64,000 nucleotides of DNA from Stutzerimonas kunmingensis (GCF_021432085.1 NZ_CP090366.1:1612001-1676000); one strand, 5' to 3'; positions 31,783 to 41,116 are shown, counted from the stretch's first letter. A program made the numbers and translations. Notes: generated by a model not told the origin, from the sequence alone.

Positions 31783-33021
31783 ATGGCTTTGATCGTACAG
31801 AAGTTTGGAGGCACCTCGGTCGGCACTGTCGAGCGGATCGAGCAGGTGGCCGAGAAGGTCAAGAAGTTCCGCGACGGTGGAGACGATATCGTCGTGGTCG
31901 TCTCGGCAATGAGTGGCGAAACCAACCGCCTGATCGATCTCGCCAAGCAGATCAGTGATCAGCCGGTCGCCCGAGAGTTGGATGTGATGGTTTCCACCGG
32001 TGAGCAGGTGACCATTGCCCTGTTGGCGATGGCGCTTATCAAGCGCGGCGTACCGGCGGTGTCCTACACTGGCAATCAGGTTCGTATCCTCACCGACAGC
32101 GCCCATACCAAGGCGCGCATCCTGCAGATCGATGGCCAGCGGATCCAGCGCGACATCAAGGCTGGGCGCGTTGTTGTGGTGGCTGGCTTCCAGGGCGTGG
32201 ACGAGAAGGGCAATATCACTACCTTGGGTCGTGGCGGCTCGGATACCACAGGCGTGGCGCTGGCCGCTGCGCTGAAGGCCGACGAATGCCAGATCTATAC
32301 CGATGTGGATGGCGTCTATACCACCGATCCTCGGGTCGTGGCCAAGGCTCAGCGACTGGACAAGATCACCTTCGAGGAGATGCTGGAAATGGCCAGCCTC
32401 GGCTCCAAGGTGCTACAGATTCGGGCGGTTGAGTTCGCCGGTAAGTACAGCGTCCCGCTGCGCGTACTGCACAGTTTTCAGGAGGGTCCGGGTACCCTCA
32501 TTACCCTTGATGAAGAGGAATCCATGGAACAGCCCATCATTTCCGGCATCGCCTTCAACCGCGACGAGGCCAAGCTGACCATCCGTGGGGTCCCGGATAC
32601 GCCCGGCGTGGCGTTCAAGATCCTCGGGCCGATCAGCGCCGCGAACGTTGAAGTGGATATGATCGTGCAGAACGTCGCGCACGATAACACCACCGACTTC
32701 ACGTTCACTGTGCATCGCAACGACTACAACAATGCGTTGCAGGTATTGCAGGGCATTGCATCCGAGATGGGCGCTCGTGAGGTCATCGGCGATACGGATA
32801 TCGCCAAGGTGTCCATCGTCGGCGTAGGCATGCGTTCGCATGCCGGCGTAGCCAGCCGCATGTTCGAGGCCCTGGCCAAGGAAAATATCAACATCCAGAT
32901 GATTTCGACGTCGGAAATCAAAGTGTCGGTAGTGATCGAGGAGAAGTACCTCGAGCTTGCCGTGCGTGCTTTGCATACTGCGTTCGAACTTGATGCGCCC
33001 GCCGGCAATACTGCGGAATGA
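31783..33021 (+). CDS. lysC: aspartate kinase
   Basis: A 412-residue enzyme: kinase domain starting IVQKFGGTSVGTVERI, with RGGSDTTGVALAAAL and YTDVDGVYTTDPR, followed by two ACT domains that bind lysine/threonine for feedback control. It phosphorylates aspartate, opening lysine, threonine and methionine synthesis. Inside the gene an ATG at 32524 with AGAGGAA just before it would start a 165-residue beta form made of the ACT domains, as known for alpha2-beta2 aspartokinases. It lies between alaS and rsmA, the common Pseudomonas order. Confidence 0.96.
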   Translation: MALIVQKFGGTSVGTVERIEQVAEKVKKFRDGGDDIVVVVSAMSGETNRLIDLAKQISDQPVARELDVMVSTGEQVTIALLAMALIKRGVPAVSYTGNQVRILTDSAHTKARILQIDGQRIQRDIKAGRVVVVAGFQGVDEKGNITTLGRGGSDTTGVALAAALKADECQIYTDVDGVYTTDPRVVAKAQRLDKITFEEMLEMASLGSKVLQIRAVEFAGKYSVPLRVLHSFQEGPGTLITLDEEESMEQPIISGIAFNRDEAKLTIRGVPDTPGVAFKILGPISAANVEVDMIVQNVAHDNTTDFTFTVHRNDYNNALQVLQGIASEMGAREVIGDTDIAKVSIVGVGMRSHAGVASRMFEALAKENINIQMISTSEIKVSVVIEEKYLELAVRALHTAFELDAPAGNTAE

Positions 33022-33025
33022 TTCG

Positions 33026-33053
33026 CAGAAGGCGCGCTAGTCCGCGCCTTCTG
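33026..33053 (+). terminator. terminator-like hairpin after lysC
   Basis: An 11-bp perfect stem, CAGAAGGCGCG (33026-33036) and CGCGCCTTCTG (33043-33053), begins four bases after the lysC stop. The following bases (TCGTATT) are only weakly T-rich, so termination may be partial. Confidence 0.65.
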
Positions 33054-33200
33054 TCGTATTGGGTCATGCGAAAAGGAACTTTAGGCTCCTGCGCGCGGGT
33101 CAATACCTGTTGAAAGGCTCTAGCTTCATGTTTTACGGACATTTTCCGTATTTATCTTTGCAGACTGTTTACTGAACTGAATCCGTTTAAGGAGAAAGGA

Positions 33201-33386
33201 ATGCTGATTCTGACTCGCCGGGTTGGAGAAACCCTGATGGTGGGTGACGATGTGACTGTCACCGTGTTGGGTGTGAAAGGAAACCAAGTACGTATCGGCG
33301 TCAATGCGCCCAAGGAGGTGGCGGTGCATCGCGAGGAGATTTACCAACGGATCCAGAAAGAGAAGGATCAGGAACCAAGCCACTAA
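33201..33386 (+). CDS. rsmA: carbon storage regulator RsmA/CsrA
   Basis: A 61-residue RNA-binding protein starting [18 protein letters not shown] and containing [19 protein letters not shown], the CsrA signature. It binds GGA-containing hairpins in mRNA leaders to block translation and is itself titrated by small RNAs. AAGGAGAAAGGA stands before the ATG. Its position between lysC and tRNA-Ser is the usual one for Pseudomonas rsmA. Confidence 0.96.
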   Translation: MLILTRRVGETLMVGDDVTVTVLGVKGNQVRIGVNAPKEVAVHREEIYQRIQKEKDQEPSH

Positions 33387-33406
33387 TTTTTCTGTAATTT
33401 TCGGCT

Positions 33407-33434
33407 TTGCAAACGGGGCAAAGATGGGTATTAT
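33407..33434 (+). promoter_or_regulatory. sigma-70 promoter of tRNA-Ser
   Basis: -35 TTGCAA (33407-33412), 16-bp spacer, -10 TATTAT (33429-33434), then a GC-rich discriminator GCGCCCC, typical for stringently controlled stable-RNA promoters. Confidence 0.7.
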
Positions 33435-33448
33435 GCGCCCCGTGTTGC

Positions 33449-33539
33449 GGAGAGGTGGCCGAGTGGCCGAAGGCGCTCCCCTGCTAAGGGAGTACACCTC
33501 AAAAGGGTGTCGGGGGTTCGAATCCCCCCTTCTCCGCCA
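33449..33539 (+). tRNA. tRNA-Ser(GCT)
   Basis: A 91-base class II tRNA with a long variable arm. Acceptor stem GGAGAGG pairs with the segment before GCCA; the anticodon loop reads CTGCTAA with anticodon GCT, reading AGC/AGU serine codons. The CCA end is encoded. Confidence 0.95.
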
Positions 33540-33609
33540 TTTTGCATTTTAGGGTTCAAGGTTCTCGCGGCAGCCTGCTTTCACGCAAGAAAGCGCCACG
33601 GCAAAGTGC

Positions 33610-33637
33610 TTGACCGTCAATGTTTACTCCCTATAAT
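33610..33637 (+). promoter_or_regulatory. sigma-70 promoter of tRNA-Arg
   Basis: -35 TTGACC (33610-33615), 16-bp spacer and a perfect -10 TATAAT (33632-33637), 13 bp before the mature tRNA. Confidence 0.78.
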
Positions 33638-33650
33638 GCGCACGCTCAGC

Positions 33651-33727
33651 GCACTCATAGCTCAGCTGGATAGAGTACTCGGCTACGAACCGAGCGGTCG
33701 GAGGTTCGAATCCTCCTGAGTGCGCCA
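33651..33727 (+). tRNA. tRNA-Arg(ACG), copy 1
   Basis: A 77-base tRNA. Acceptor stem GCACTCA/TGAGTGC, anticodon stem CTCGG/CCGAG around loop CTACGAA, anticodon ACG (A34 presumably edited to inosine to read CGN). The CCA is encoded. Identical to the copy at 33799. Confidence 0.96.
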
Positions 33728-33798
33728 CACTTCGAATGATCGGCAGAAATGCGGATCACTCAAGCCACCAGCGGTGATCTGGTCTAACAAGCACTTAC

Positions 33799-33875
33799 GC
33801 ACTCATAGCTCAGCTGGATAGAGTACTCGGCTACGAACCGAGCGGTCGGAGGTTCGAATCCTCCTGAGTGCGCCA
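33799..33875 (+). tRNA. tRNA-Arg(ACG), copy 2
   Basis: Base-for-base identical to the upstream tRNA-Arg(ACG), 71 bp after it and with no separate strong promoter, so both are probably processed from one transcript ending at the terminator that follows. Confidence 0.96.
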
Positions 33876-33885
33876 ACCAAGAGAA

Positions 33886-33912
33886 GGGCCTGCAGCGATG
33901 CAGGCCCTTTTT
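33886..33912 (+). terminator. rho-independent terminator of the tRNA-Arg pair
   Basis: Perfect nine-bp stem GGGCCTGCA/TGCAGGCCC (33886-33894, 33899-33907) with a GCGA tetraloop and a TTTTT tail. Confidence 0.92.
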
Positions 33913-33924
33913 CGTTTTCGAGCG

Positions 33925-34407
33925 TTAGCGTCTACCAAGAACGCAGCCGAACTCGTCGAAGCTGACGGTGCGTACCTGGCCGCTGCTGCTGCGAAAGCGC
34001 AGGCGTTCTCGCCCGTTGCTGCTTGTGATGCTCTCCGGTCGTCCGAATGCGCTTTCGACGTCACTGCGAGTCATGCCGGTGCGGATCTGTTTGTTGATGA
34101 TCGCGCTGCGCCGTTCGCTGCCGGTTACTCTGTTGCCGCAACCGTCATCTCGTTCGGCGACTATCGCCAGGCTTTCGCCTTCACTTCCGGCAGGGCTTTT
34201 CCTGGTCTTGAGGGTCGCCATTGGCACGGCTTTCCCTGAGCTGGGTGTTGGATTGGTTGCGCGCTGCCGTTGCTGTCTTTGGTTTTCCGGGCAACCTTGC
34301 TGGCTGAAGGTGACATGCCCGGATTGGTCGATGCAGCGAAATACGCTTGCTGAAAATGCGGGGGTGGATAGCAATAGCAGGCTCACGCCTATGGACAGTG
34401 CTCTCAT
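33925..34407 (-). CDS. exported DUF4124-type protein of unknown function
   Basis: A 160-residue protein with a signal peptide (ending PAFSA) and then VFRCIDQSGHVTFSQQGCP, the two-cysteine DUF4124 pattern. The C-terminal part (QIRTGMTRSDVESAFGRPESI) resembles the SmpA/OmlA-type small lipoprotein fold. Function unknown. GGAGG precedes the ATG. It converges on the tRNA-Arg operon. Confidence 0.82.
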   Translation of the reverse strand: MRALSIGVSLLLLSTPAFSASVFRCIDQSGHVTFSQQGCPENQRQQRQRATNPTPSSGKAVPMATLKTRKSPAGSEGESLAIVAERDDGCGNRVTGSERRSAIINKQIRTGMTRSDVESAFGRPESITSSNGRERLRFRSSSGQVRTVSFDEFGCVLGRR

Positions 34408-34741
34408 TCTCGTCCTCCATGACTGAACAACTGTCCATTCAGGCTACTCAATAAAAGCTGCTCGTACATTCGTGTCTCTTCGCAGCGTGAAGGCGTCGAC
34501 AGAATGTCGGCTTCTCCGTCGCAAGCGCTTCTGCATCTTTGACGCAGCCCTTGTGATGGCCGTGTTTGAGCGCGTCGGGCCGCTGATTGCGATGTTATGA
34601 TGCCCGCATCTGCCCCTCAGGGTTTGTGGAACAACCTTTCTTTATGGACTTACCCAGTAGTCGTTCACGTTTCCAATTTGCCAATCACGTACTGATTGAT
34701 TGATTTTCCCTGGCGTGCTCCCGGCCAGGGTGGAGTGCGCC
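34408..34741. other. non-coding region upstream of mgtE
   Basis: No convincing gene. It must hold the divergent promoters of the DUF4124 gene and mgtE. A TATGAT (34596-34601) could be a -10 box for mgtE, without a good -35. A stem CCCTGGC/GCCAGGG (34708-34714, 34724-34730) ends directly at the mgtE ribosome site. Confidence 0.5.
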
Positions 34742-36175
34742 ATGACAGAAGTAGAAGCAAAAAAGCCCCAAGAGACCCTGCAGGATCGCCTGGCGCAGGT
34801 GGTCGATCTGCTGCAGCGCCGTCGCCTCGGTGAGGACGGGGAGTACCGGCAGGACGGCGAGCAGGGTGAGATCTACGACGAGAGTCAGATTCTCGCCGAG
34901 CTGCAACGCAAGCTCGACGAATTGCATCCTGCTGACGTCGCTCACATTCTCGAAGCGCTGCCGCTCGAAGAGCGACTGACCGTCTGGCAACTGGTCAAGG
35001 CCGAGCGAGACGGCGATATCCTGCTTGAGGTGTCCGACGCAGTTCGGGAAACGCTGATCGCCGATATGGACGATCACGAACTGCTTGCCGCGGCGAAGGA
35101 AATGGACGCCGACGAGCTGGCAGACCTGGCGCCGGAGTTGCCGCGCGACGTCGTTCATGAGTTGATGGAAAGCCTCGATGCGCAACAGCGCGAGCGCGTG
35201 CGATCAGCGCTGTCCTACGAAGAGGATCAGGTCGGGGCGCTGATGGACTTCGAGATGGTGACCATCCGTGAGGATGTCAGTCTCGAAGTGGTGTTGCGTT
35301 ATCTGCGCCGCCTCAAGGAGTTGCCGGGCCACACCGACAAGCTGTTCGTGGTCGACTACGACGGCGTGCTCAAGGGCGTGCTCCCGATCAAGCGTTTACT
35401 GGTTAACGATCCGGACAAGCAGGTCGCGGAGGTGATGGCCAGCGATCCCGTCACCTTTCACCCGGATGAAGACGCCTATGACGCGGCGCAGGCCTTCGAA
35501 CGTTATGACTTGGTATCGACGCCGGTCGTCGACAAGGGTGGCAAGCTGATCGGGCGTCTGACCATCGATGAGATGGTTGACCTGATCCGTGAGGAGAGTG
35601 AAAGCGAAGTTCTCAACATGGCCGGTCTGCGCGAGGAGGAAGACATCTTCGCCTCCGTCTGGAAATCCGTCCGTAACCGTTGGGCCTGGCTCGCGGTCAA
35701 CCTGGTCACTGCATTTATCGCCTCCCGGGTAATCGGCCTGTTCGATGGCTCGATCGAGAAGCTGGTGGCCCTCGCGGCCCTGATGCCAATTGTCGCAGGC
35801 ATTGGCGGAAATTCGGGTAATCAGACAATCACCATGATCGTGCGCGCAATGGCGTTGGATCAGGTGGGTACCGGTAATACGACCCGACTGTTGCGCAAGG
35901 AGGTCGGGGTTGGCCTGGTCAACGGGCTGGTCTGGGGTGGTGTGATCGGTGCGGTGGCCTGGTGGCTGTATGGCAGCTGGTCTCTGGGGGTAGTCATGAC
36001 GGCGGCTATGACACTGAACCTGCTGCTCGCTGCGCTTATGGGGGTGCTGATTCCTATGACGCTGGCGCGCCTGGGGCGCGATCCGGCAATGGGGGCAAGC
36101 GTCATGATCACTGCCATGACAGACAGCGGCGGGTTCTTCATTTTCCTTGGATTGGCGACCATTTTTCTGCTGTAG
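34742..36175 (+). CDS. mgtE: magnesium transporter MgtE
   Basis: A 477-residue protein in MgtE order: an acidic alpha-helical N domain (ELQRKLDELHPADVAHILEAL), two CBS domains (VMASDPVTFHPDEDAYDAAQ and following), a connecting helix, then five transmembrane helices with GGNSGNQ and the final MTDSGGFFIFLGLA. It forms a Mg2+-gated Mg2+ channel. ATG follows GGTGGAG. Confidence 0.94.
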   Translation: MTEVEAKKPQETLQDRLAQVVDLLQRRRLGEDGEYRQDGEQGEIYDESQILAELQRKLDELHPADVAHILEALPLEERLTVWQLVKAERDGDILLEVSDAVRETLIADMDDHELLAAAKEMDADELADLAPELPRDVVHELMESLDAQQRERVRSALSYEEDQVGALMDFEMVTIREDVSLEVVLRYLRRLKELPGHTDKLFVVDYDGVLKGVLPIKRLLVNDPDKQVAEVMASDPVTFHPDEDAYDAAQAFERYDLVSTPVVDKGGKLIGRLTIDEMVDLIREESESEVLNMAGLREEEDIFASVWKSVRNRWAWLAVNLVTAFIASRVIGLFDGSIEKLVALAALMPIVAGIGGNSGNQTITMIVRAMALDQVGTGNTTRLLRKEVGVGLVNGLVWGGVIGAVAWWLYGSWSLGVVMTAAMTLNLLLAALMGVLIPMTLARLGRDPAMGASVMITAMTDSGGFFIFLGLATIFLL

Positions 36176-36315
36176 CGGTACTTTTCGCGCTTTATTGGGG
36201 TTTGCCTTATTTCGCTGTTTCGGGCTAAGGTTCGGCCGTTTCGTGTGTCGCGAAACGTGTCCGAACCCACGCAGCGAATAACAAGCAGCTTGAGCTGCTG
36301 ACAAGGGAACTCCCG

Positions 36316-36558
36316 ATGACCCCCAGCCAACTCCTGCTCGAAGGCGTCGAACTCATGCTGTTCGGCATCGGTTTCGTCTTCGCCTTTCTCGTTCTGTTGA
36401 TCCTCTGCATTCGCTTGATGTCCTACCTCGCCGGCCGCTTCGTCACTGAGCCGGCGCCTCGAGTAGCGGCCGCTCAGGTTACGAGCGCTGAAACAGATGC
36501 GGATATTCTTGCAGCCATCCAGGCCGCGATTCATCAACACCGCGCGCGACGCGGTTGA
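36316..36558 (+). CDS. oadG: OadG-family small subunit (decarboxylase gamma chain)
   Basis: An 80-residue protein with one N-terminal transmembrane helix ([20 protein letters not shown]) and a soluble tail. In Na+-translocating decarboxylases the gamma chain holds alpha and beta together and binds zinc through its tail. The order gamma-alpha-beta with short gaps supports the call. AGGGAACTCCCG precedes the ATG. Confidence 0.85.
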   Translation: MTPSQLLLEGVELMLFGIGFVFAFLVLLILCIRLMSYLAGRFVTEPAPRVAAAQVTSAETDADILAAIQAAIHQHRARRG

Positions 36559-36580
36559 CTCTGGAAAGGGAGTTCCTTCC

Positions 36581-38365
36581 ATGACCATTGCTAAACAGCC
36601 GCTCGGCATAACCGATGTGGTGCTGCGTGATGCGCACCAATCCATTCTAGCCACCCGTGTTCGCTTGGAAGACATGTTGCCGATCGCTGCCAAGCTCGAT
36701 CAGGTTGGTTTCTGGTCGGTGGAAAGTTGGGGCGGCGCGACCTTCGATGCCTGTATCCGCTACTTGGGAGAAGACCCTTGGGAGCGCATTCGCGAACTCA
36801 AGAAGGCCATGCCCAACACGCGCCAGCAGATGCTGCTGCGAGGCCAGAACCTGCTGGGCTATCGGCACTACGCCGATGATGTCGTGGAAAAATTCGTCGA
36901 GCGCGCCGCTGTAAATGGCGTCGATGTCTTTCGCGTATTCGACGCTATGAACGATCCGCGCAATCTCGAAACTGCCCTGCGTGCCGTCAAACAACAGGGC
37001 AAGCATGCACAAGGCACCATTTCCTATACCACCAGTCCGGTGCATACGCTGGAGATGTGGGTCGATCTGGCAAAGCAGATCGAGGATATGGGCGCCGACT
37101 CGGTGGCGATCAAGGATATGGCAGGCATCCTTACGCCGTACATGGCGTTCGAGCTGGTGTCGCGCTTGAAGTCCAGCCTTGCGATTCCGATCCATATGCA
37201 GTGCCACGCTACAGCCGGCCTGTCGACGGCCGCCATTCTCAAGGCAGTAGAGGCGGGTATCGACAATGTCGATACAGCCATTTCGTCGCTATCGATGACC
37301 TACGGACATTCTCCGACGGAATCGGTGGTGGCTATTTTCCAGGGCACGGAGCGCGATACCGGCTTGAACCTGGAGCTGCTCGAGGAAATCGCGGCGTACT
37401 TCCGTGAGGTTCGCAAGAAGTACGCGAAATTCGAGGGCACCCTGCGCGGTGTCGACTCGCGAATCCTCGTGGCTCAGGTGCCCGGCGGCATGTTGACCAA
37501 TATGGAAGGTCAGCTGAAGGAGCAGGGCGCTCTGGACAAGTTCGACGACGTGCTTGCTGAAATCCCTCGCGTTCGTGAAGACCTCGGCTTCATCCCGCTG
37601 GTGACGCCCACGTCGCAAATCGTCGGTACCCAGGCGGTGATCAATGTGCTGATGGGAGAGCGCTACAAGTCGATCACCAAAGAGACGGCAGGCGTGCTCA
37701 AAGGTGAATACGGTGCGGCCCCTGCGCCTTTCAATTCCGAGCTGCAGGCTCGTGTGCTGGAGGGGGCCGAGGTGATCACCTGTCGTCCCGCAGACCTACT
37801 GCAGCCGGAAATGGATCGACTTACTGCCGAACTGAAAGGGATCGCAAAAGAGAAAGGCATCAAGCTCGCTACGGATTCGATCGATGATGTGTTGACCTAT
37901 GCACTATTCCCCCAGATCGGATTGAAGTTTTTGGAGAACCGTGGAAACCCATCCGCGTTCGAGCCGGCGCCAACCGGAGGCGATCTACCACCGCGAGAGG
38001 CGGGCAAGCCGGAGGTCTACACCGTTGAAGTCAACGGCAAATCTTTCGTCGTACAAGTGAGCGATGGCGGCGATATCGAGGGCATCAAGCCTCTCGGCGC
38101 TGGTGGCGGCGCTACCAGCGCGGTGGCTGGTTCTGCCGCCGTGCCTGCCAGTGGTGAAACCCAGGCGGCGCCGCTGGCGGGCAACATATTCAAAGTGCTG
38201 GTGCAGCCCGGACAGTTGGTCCAGGAGGGCGATCTGGTGATGATTCTCGAAGCCATGAAAATGGAAACCGAGATCCGTGCGTTCAAGGCCGGCACCGTCG
38301 CCTCCGTCAGCGTTAAGGTGGGCGACGCGGTTTCGGTCGGTGACAGTCTGCTGAGCATCGGCTAA
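36581..38365 (+). CDS. oadA: oxaloacetate decarboxylase / carboxyltransferase alpha subunit
   Basis: A 594-residue protein: an N-terminal carboxyltransferase TIM barrel ([17 protein letters not shown], metal ligands in [10 protein letters not shown]), a conserved linker domain, an Ala/Pro-rich hinge, and a C-terminal biotinyl domain with the acceptor lysine in EAMKMETE. It decarboxylates oxaloacetate via biotin. The same domain plan occurs in pyruvate carboxylase subunit B, but the flanking OadG and OadB genes favour the Na+-pump complex. A good GGGAG lies before ATG. Confidence 0.92.
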   Translation: MTIAKQPLGITDVVLRDAHQSILATRVRLEDMLPIAAKLDQVGFWSVESWGGATFDACIRYLGEDPWERIRELKKAMPNTRQQMLLRGQNLLGYRHYADDVVEKFVERAAVNGVDVFRVFDAMNDPRNLETALRAVKQQGKHAQGTISYTTSPVHTLEMWVDLAKQIEDMGADSVAIKDMAGILTPYMAFELVSRLKSSLAIPIHMQCHATAGLSTAAILKAVEAGIDNVDTAISSLSMTYGHSPTESVVAIFQGTERDTGLNLELLEEIAAYFREVRKKYAKFEGTLRGVDSRILVAQVPGGMLTNMEGQLKEQGALDKFDDVLAEIPRVREDLGFIPLVTPTSQIVGTQAVINVLMGERYKSITKETAGVLKGEYGAAPAPFNSELQARVLEGAEVITCRPADLLQPEMDRLTAELKGIAKEKGIKLATDSIDDVLTYALFPQIGLKFLENRGNPSAFEPAPTGGDLPPREAGKPEVYTVEVNGKSFVVQVSDGGDIEGIKPLGAGGGATSAVAGSAAVPASGETQAAPLAGNIFKVLVQPGQLVQEGDLVMILEAMKMETEIRAFKAGTVASVSVKVGDAVSVGDSLLSIG

Positions 38366-38375
38366 GGGGAGTCCC

Positions 38376-39512
38376 ATGGAAAAGTTGCTCAAGCTGTGGC
38401 ACGGAACCGGCCTGTACCATCTGGAGCCAGGGCAGGCGCTGATGATCTTCGTCTGTCTGGGGCTGATCTATCTGGCGATCCGGAAGGGATTCGAACCTTT
38501 GTTGCTGATCCCTATAGGGTTCGGTGGCATCCTGGCAAACATCCCGGTTGCCAACATGGGCGAGGGTGCCGGAATTCTGCATCTGTTTTATGAGGTAGGG
38601 TTACCGACCAGCGTCTTTCCTCTGTTGATCTTCATGGGCGTTGGCGCGATGACCGACTTTGGCCCCATGCTTGCCAACCCAAAGACCCTGCTGCTTGGTG
38701 CCGCGGCGCAGTTCGGAATCTTTGCGACCCTGCTAGGCGCTCTTGCTCTGACCGCTGCCGGGATTCCGGGTATGGAGTTCACGCTGCGCGAGGCAGCGTC
38801 GATCGCTATCATTGGGGGTGCAGACGGTCCAACGTCGATCTTCGTGACATCCAAGCTTGCCCCAGAGTTGCTCGGTCCGATTGCGGTTGCCGCGTATTCC
38901 TACATGGCCCTCGTGCCGCTGATTCAGCCGCCGATCATGCGTGCGATGACCACAAAAGAGGAGCGTGCAATCGTCATGACGCAACTGCGTCATGTCGGGC
39001 AGGTCGAGAAGATAGTATTCCCGCTGGTGCTCTGTTTGCTGGTCGGCTTGCTACTGCCGGATGCCGCACCGCTGGTGGGTATGTTCGCCTTCGGTAATCT
39101 GTTGCGCGAATGTGGTGTGGTGGATCGCCTGGCGGATACTTCACGAAATGCCCTGATCAACATCGTTACCATTGCTCTTGGTCTGACAGTCGGTTCGAAG
39201 CTATCGGCCGAGGCCTTCCTGCAGATGAAAACCTTGGGGATTCTCGTGCTGGGTATGGTTGCCTTTTGCGGTGGTACCGCAGCGGGTATTTTCATGGCCA
39301 AAGTGATGAACCGTTTCAGTGAGAACAAGATCAATCCGTTGATCGGTTCCGCAGGAGTCTCTGCTGTGCCGATGGCTGCACGTGTATCGAACAAGGTGGG
39401 GCTGGAGGCCAATCCTCAGAACTTCCTGCTGATGCATGCCATGGGGCCCAACGTGGCAGGTGTCATCGGCTCTGCGGTTGCGGCCGGGGTGCTGCTCAAC
39501 TTTGTAGGCTAG
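38376..39512 (+). CDS. oadB: Na+-translocating decarboxylase beta subunit
   Basis: A 378-residue membrane protein with about nine to eleven hydrophobic segments. Segments [20 protein letters not shown] and [20 protein letters not shown] are typical of the beta subunit, where the conserved Asp and Ser/Asn form the Na+ path. It decarboxylates carboxybiotin and pumps Na+ out. Ten bases after oadA. A short GGCGCC/GGCGCC stem (39520-39525, 39537-39542) may end the operon. Confidence 0.94.
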   Translation: MEKLLKLWHGTGLYHLEPGQALMIFVCLGLIYLAIRKGFEPLLLIPIGFGGILANIPVANMGEGAGILHLFYEVGLPTSVFPLLIFMGVGAMTDFGPMLANPKTLLLGAAAQFGIFATLLGALALTAAGIPGMEFTLREAASIAIIGGADGPTSIFVTSKLAPELLGPIAVAAYSYMALVPLIQPPIMRAMTTKEERAIVMTQLRHVGQVEKIVFPLVLCLLVGLLLPDAAPLVGMFAFGNLLRECGVVDRLADTSRNALINIVTIALGLTVGSKLSAEAFLQMKTLGILVLGMVAFCGGTAAGIFMAKVMNRFSENKINPLIGSAGVSAVPMAARVSNKVGLEANPQNFLLMHAMGPNVAGVIGSAVAAGVLLNFVG

Positions 39513-39735
39513 TTGTATAGGCGCCTCTGCAACGGGGGCGCCTTGCTGCATCCAAGTTCTAACTTCTTATCGAGCGCGGATCTCGGGTCGACCATAGATT
39601 CGGCGCAACCCGTGTGTCCGAAGCACATTCGTGCCTGTCTTGATTGGCTAGGACGATGATGAAGGGGGGAACTGATGCGGCTGGCTGACTTGTTGACCGC
39701 CTGAGAGTGGCAGCCGGAAGCAGGGGGTAATCAGA

Positions 39736-39790
39736 GACAGCGTCAGCTGGAGCCAGTCACCTGGCTCCAGCTGGTGGCTGGTCCGCTGTC
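39736..39790 (-). terminator. long hairpin after amrZ
   Basis: Core stem of 13 perfect bp (39744-39756 with 39761-39773) around a TCAC loop, extended by an outer GACAGCG/CGCTGTC pair (39736-39742, 39784-39790) that reaches the amrZ stop codon. No T-run, so it may end transcription inefficiently or protect the mRNA 3' end. The rest of 39543-39735 holds nothing I recognise. Confidence 0.6.
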
Positions 39791-40112
39791 AATCTTCTTT
39801 GGCGAGCTCGGTGTCCTGGGCGATCAATGCAATGAGCGCGTTCTGCTGGCGATGAGCGAGCTGGCGAAAGCGCTGCAGAAGCTCTCGCTCGTGAAGAGAC
39901 AGCTCTGGGCTGTCGAGACGCATGCTCAGATCTTCATCCAGTGCGCCTTCCTGCAGCAGGCTCTGCTCCAATCTGGCGATGATTTCTGAGTTCATGCTGC
40001 GGTGATGATTCCGCGCTACCTCGGCGATGCGTTCACGCATGCCGTCGGGAAGCCGAACAACGAATTTGTCAGCCGTACGGCTGGAATAAACTGCCTGTTT
40101 CATAGGGCGCAT
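39789..40112 (-). CDS. amrZ: ribbon-helix-helix regulator AmrZ
   Basis: A 107-residue Arc-type DNA-binding protein. The N-terminus [21 protein letters not shown] and the RHH helices ([30 protein letters not shown]) closely match my memory of AmrZ/AlgZ of Pseudomonas, as does the tail [28 protein letters not shown]. AmrZ tetramers control motility, exopolysaccharide and c-di-GMP genes. The start MRP is chosen by that resemblance; there is no clear ribosome site. The frame is open 22 codons further upstream. Confidence 0.9.
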   Translation of the reverse strand: MRPMKQAVYSSRTADKFVVRLPDGMRERIAEVARNHHRSMNSEIIARLEQSLLQEGALDEDLSMRLDSPELSLHERELLQRFRQLAHRQQNALIALIAQDTELAKED

Positions 40113-40326
40113 AATTAACCGGTTAGTCAGGTGGGCGTGCTGGCGTATTGCCGGGGTAGTCACCGGTCTGACAACCACCAGTACTCGCTGTTCCGTCAGC
40201 CAGGTTAAAAATTAGGAGACGGCTTCATGACGCCAATTGTACGTCGATATTCTGATTAGTAAAGTGCTCGTGCTATCAAAATGCCTTTACTGTGAACCAG
40301 TCTAATTATCGTCCGACTGTGGGGTC

Positions 40327-40512
40327 TTAGCGCAGCACTGGATCGAACTTGATCCTGCGTCCGATCATGAGTGCGATCAGGGATAAGCTTCCGAATATGC
40401 CAAGTCCTGCCTTGCACAAGGTATCCAAGGTCGCCAGGCTTTGGGGGGCCAGGAAGGCACCGTAGCCGCACGCTGCGGTGAGAAGCAAGCAAGTCAATGC
40501 AAATCTGGACAT
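40327..40512 (-). CDS. small membrane protein
   Basis: A 61-residue protein with two hydrophobic helices (ALTCLLLTAACGYGAFLA and GIFGSLSLIALMIG) and a basic C-terminus. AAGGAG seven bases before the ATG supports it as a real gene. I do not recognise the family beyond resemblance to small uncharacterised Pseudomonas membrane proteins. Confidence 0.65.
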   Translation of the reverse strand: MSRFALTCLLLTAACGYGAFLAPQSLATLDTLCKAGLGIFGSLSLIALMIGRRIKFDPVLR

Positions 40513-40555
40513 GAGTAACTCCTTTTGCGGAACCATCCGCGCTCAACTGAATCCC

Positions 40556-40768
40556 TTAGAACACCCAGCGTTGCGGTTGAGTGAGCACGCTCGCCTCGCC
40601 TGAGTTGAGGGTGGTGATCTGTGCGCGTTCCAAATTGCTTGTGCGCTGAATGGAGAACTGGGAAGAGGGCTCGTATCGCTGTTGCTGCGGTTCGGCGGAT
40701 GGCAGCTGCGAGGCTGTCAGGGCGGCAAATGTAAAGCCTGTAGTAAGAAGAAAAGCCGACTTGATCAT
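40556..40768 (-). CDS. small exported protein of unknown function
   Basis: A 70-residue product with a signal-like N-terminus (SAFLLTTGFTFAALTASQ) and a polar Gln/Ser-rich mature part. AAGGA before the ATG. It lies just upstream of the small membrane protein gene in the same direction (44-bp gap), so they may share a transcript. Not recognised. Confidence 0.6.
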   Translation of the reverse strand: MIKSAFLLTTGFTFAALTASQLPSAEPQQQRYEPSSQFSIQRTSNLERAQITTLNSGEASVLTQPQRWVF

Positions 40769-41037
40769 GAGCGTTATCCTTCGCGTCACGTTAACTTTGC
40801 CTAGCTATTGCAGTAGCTGTGCCAAAGTTTATCTGGATAAAAACTGTTATAAATCAATAAGTTGGCTTTGTGTTGGAGCGAGTGTTGCTTGCGCTTTGCA
40901 CGGATGACTGATAGTGGTCATGCAATTTGCATTGCTGAGTGTGAGAGGCGTATTCGGCTGTAGGAGGCTGCATGGCATCAGGTCTACGATGCGCATGACA
41001 AATCATGCTTGGCTCGTTACCATGCCCGCCGCGTGAT

Positions 41038-41114
41038 GTCCCAGTAGCTCAATTGGATAGAGCATCCCCCTCCTAAGGGGAAGGTTGTGAGTTCGAACCT
41101 CGCCTGGGACGCCA
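41038..41114 (+). tRNA. tRNA-Arg(CCT), integration site
   Basis: A 77-base tRNA: acceptor GTCCCAG/CTGGGAC, anticodon loop CTCCTAA with anticodon CCT (reads AGG), CCA encoded. Bases 41067-41114 and two more (the anticodon arm to the 3' end) are repeated exactly at 50942-50991, marking integration of the element that follows. The tRNA stays intact. Confidence 0.96.
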
Positions 41115-41116
41115 TA
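41067..41116 (+). repeat. attL core (left copy of the 50-bp repeat)
   Basis: Runs from CCCCTCCTAAGG in the anticodon arm through the tRNA end to GACGCCATA. Identical in all 50 positions to 50942-50991. Confidence 0.97.

Noticed and set aside
40227-40259. Ten-codon plus-strand frame with a strong AGGAG site
   Set aside because: Too short to support as a gene, with no downstream gene for it to control; noted only as a possible leader peptide.
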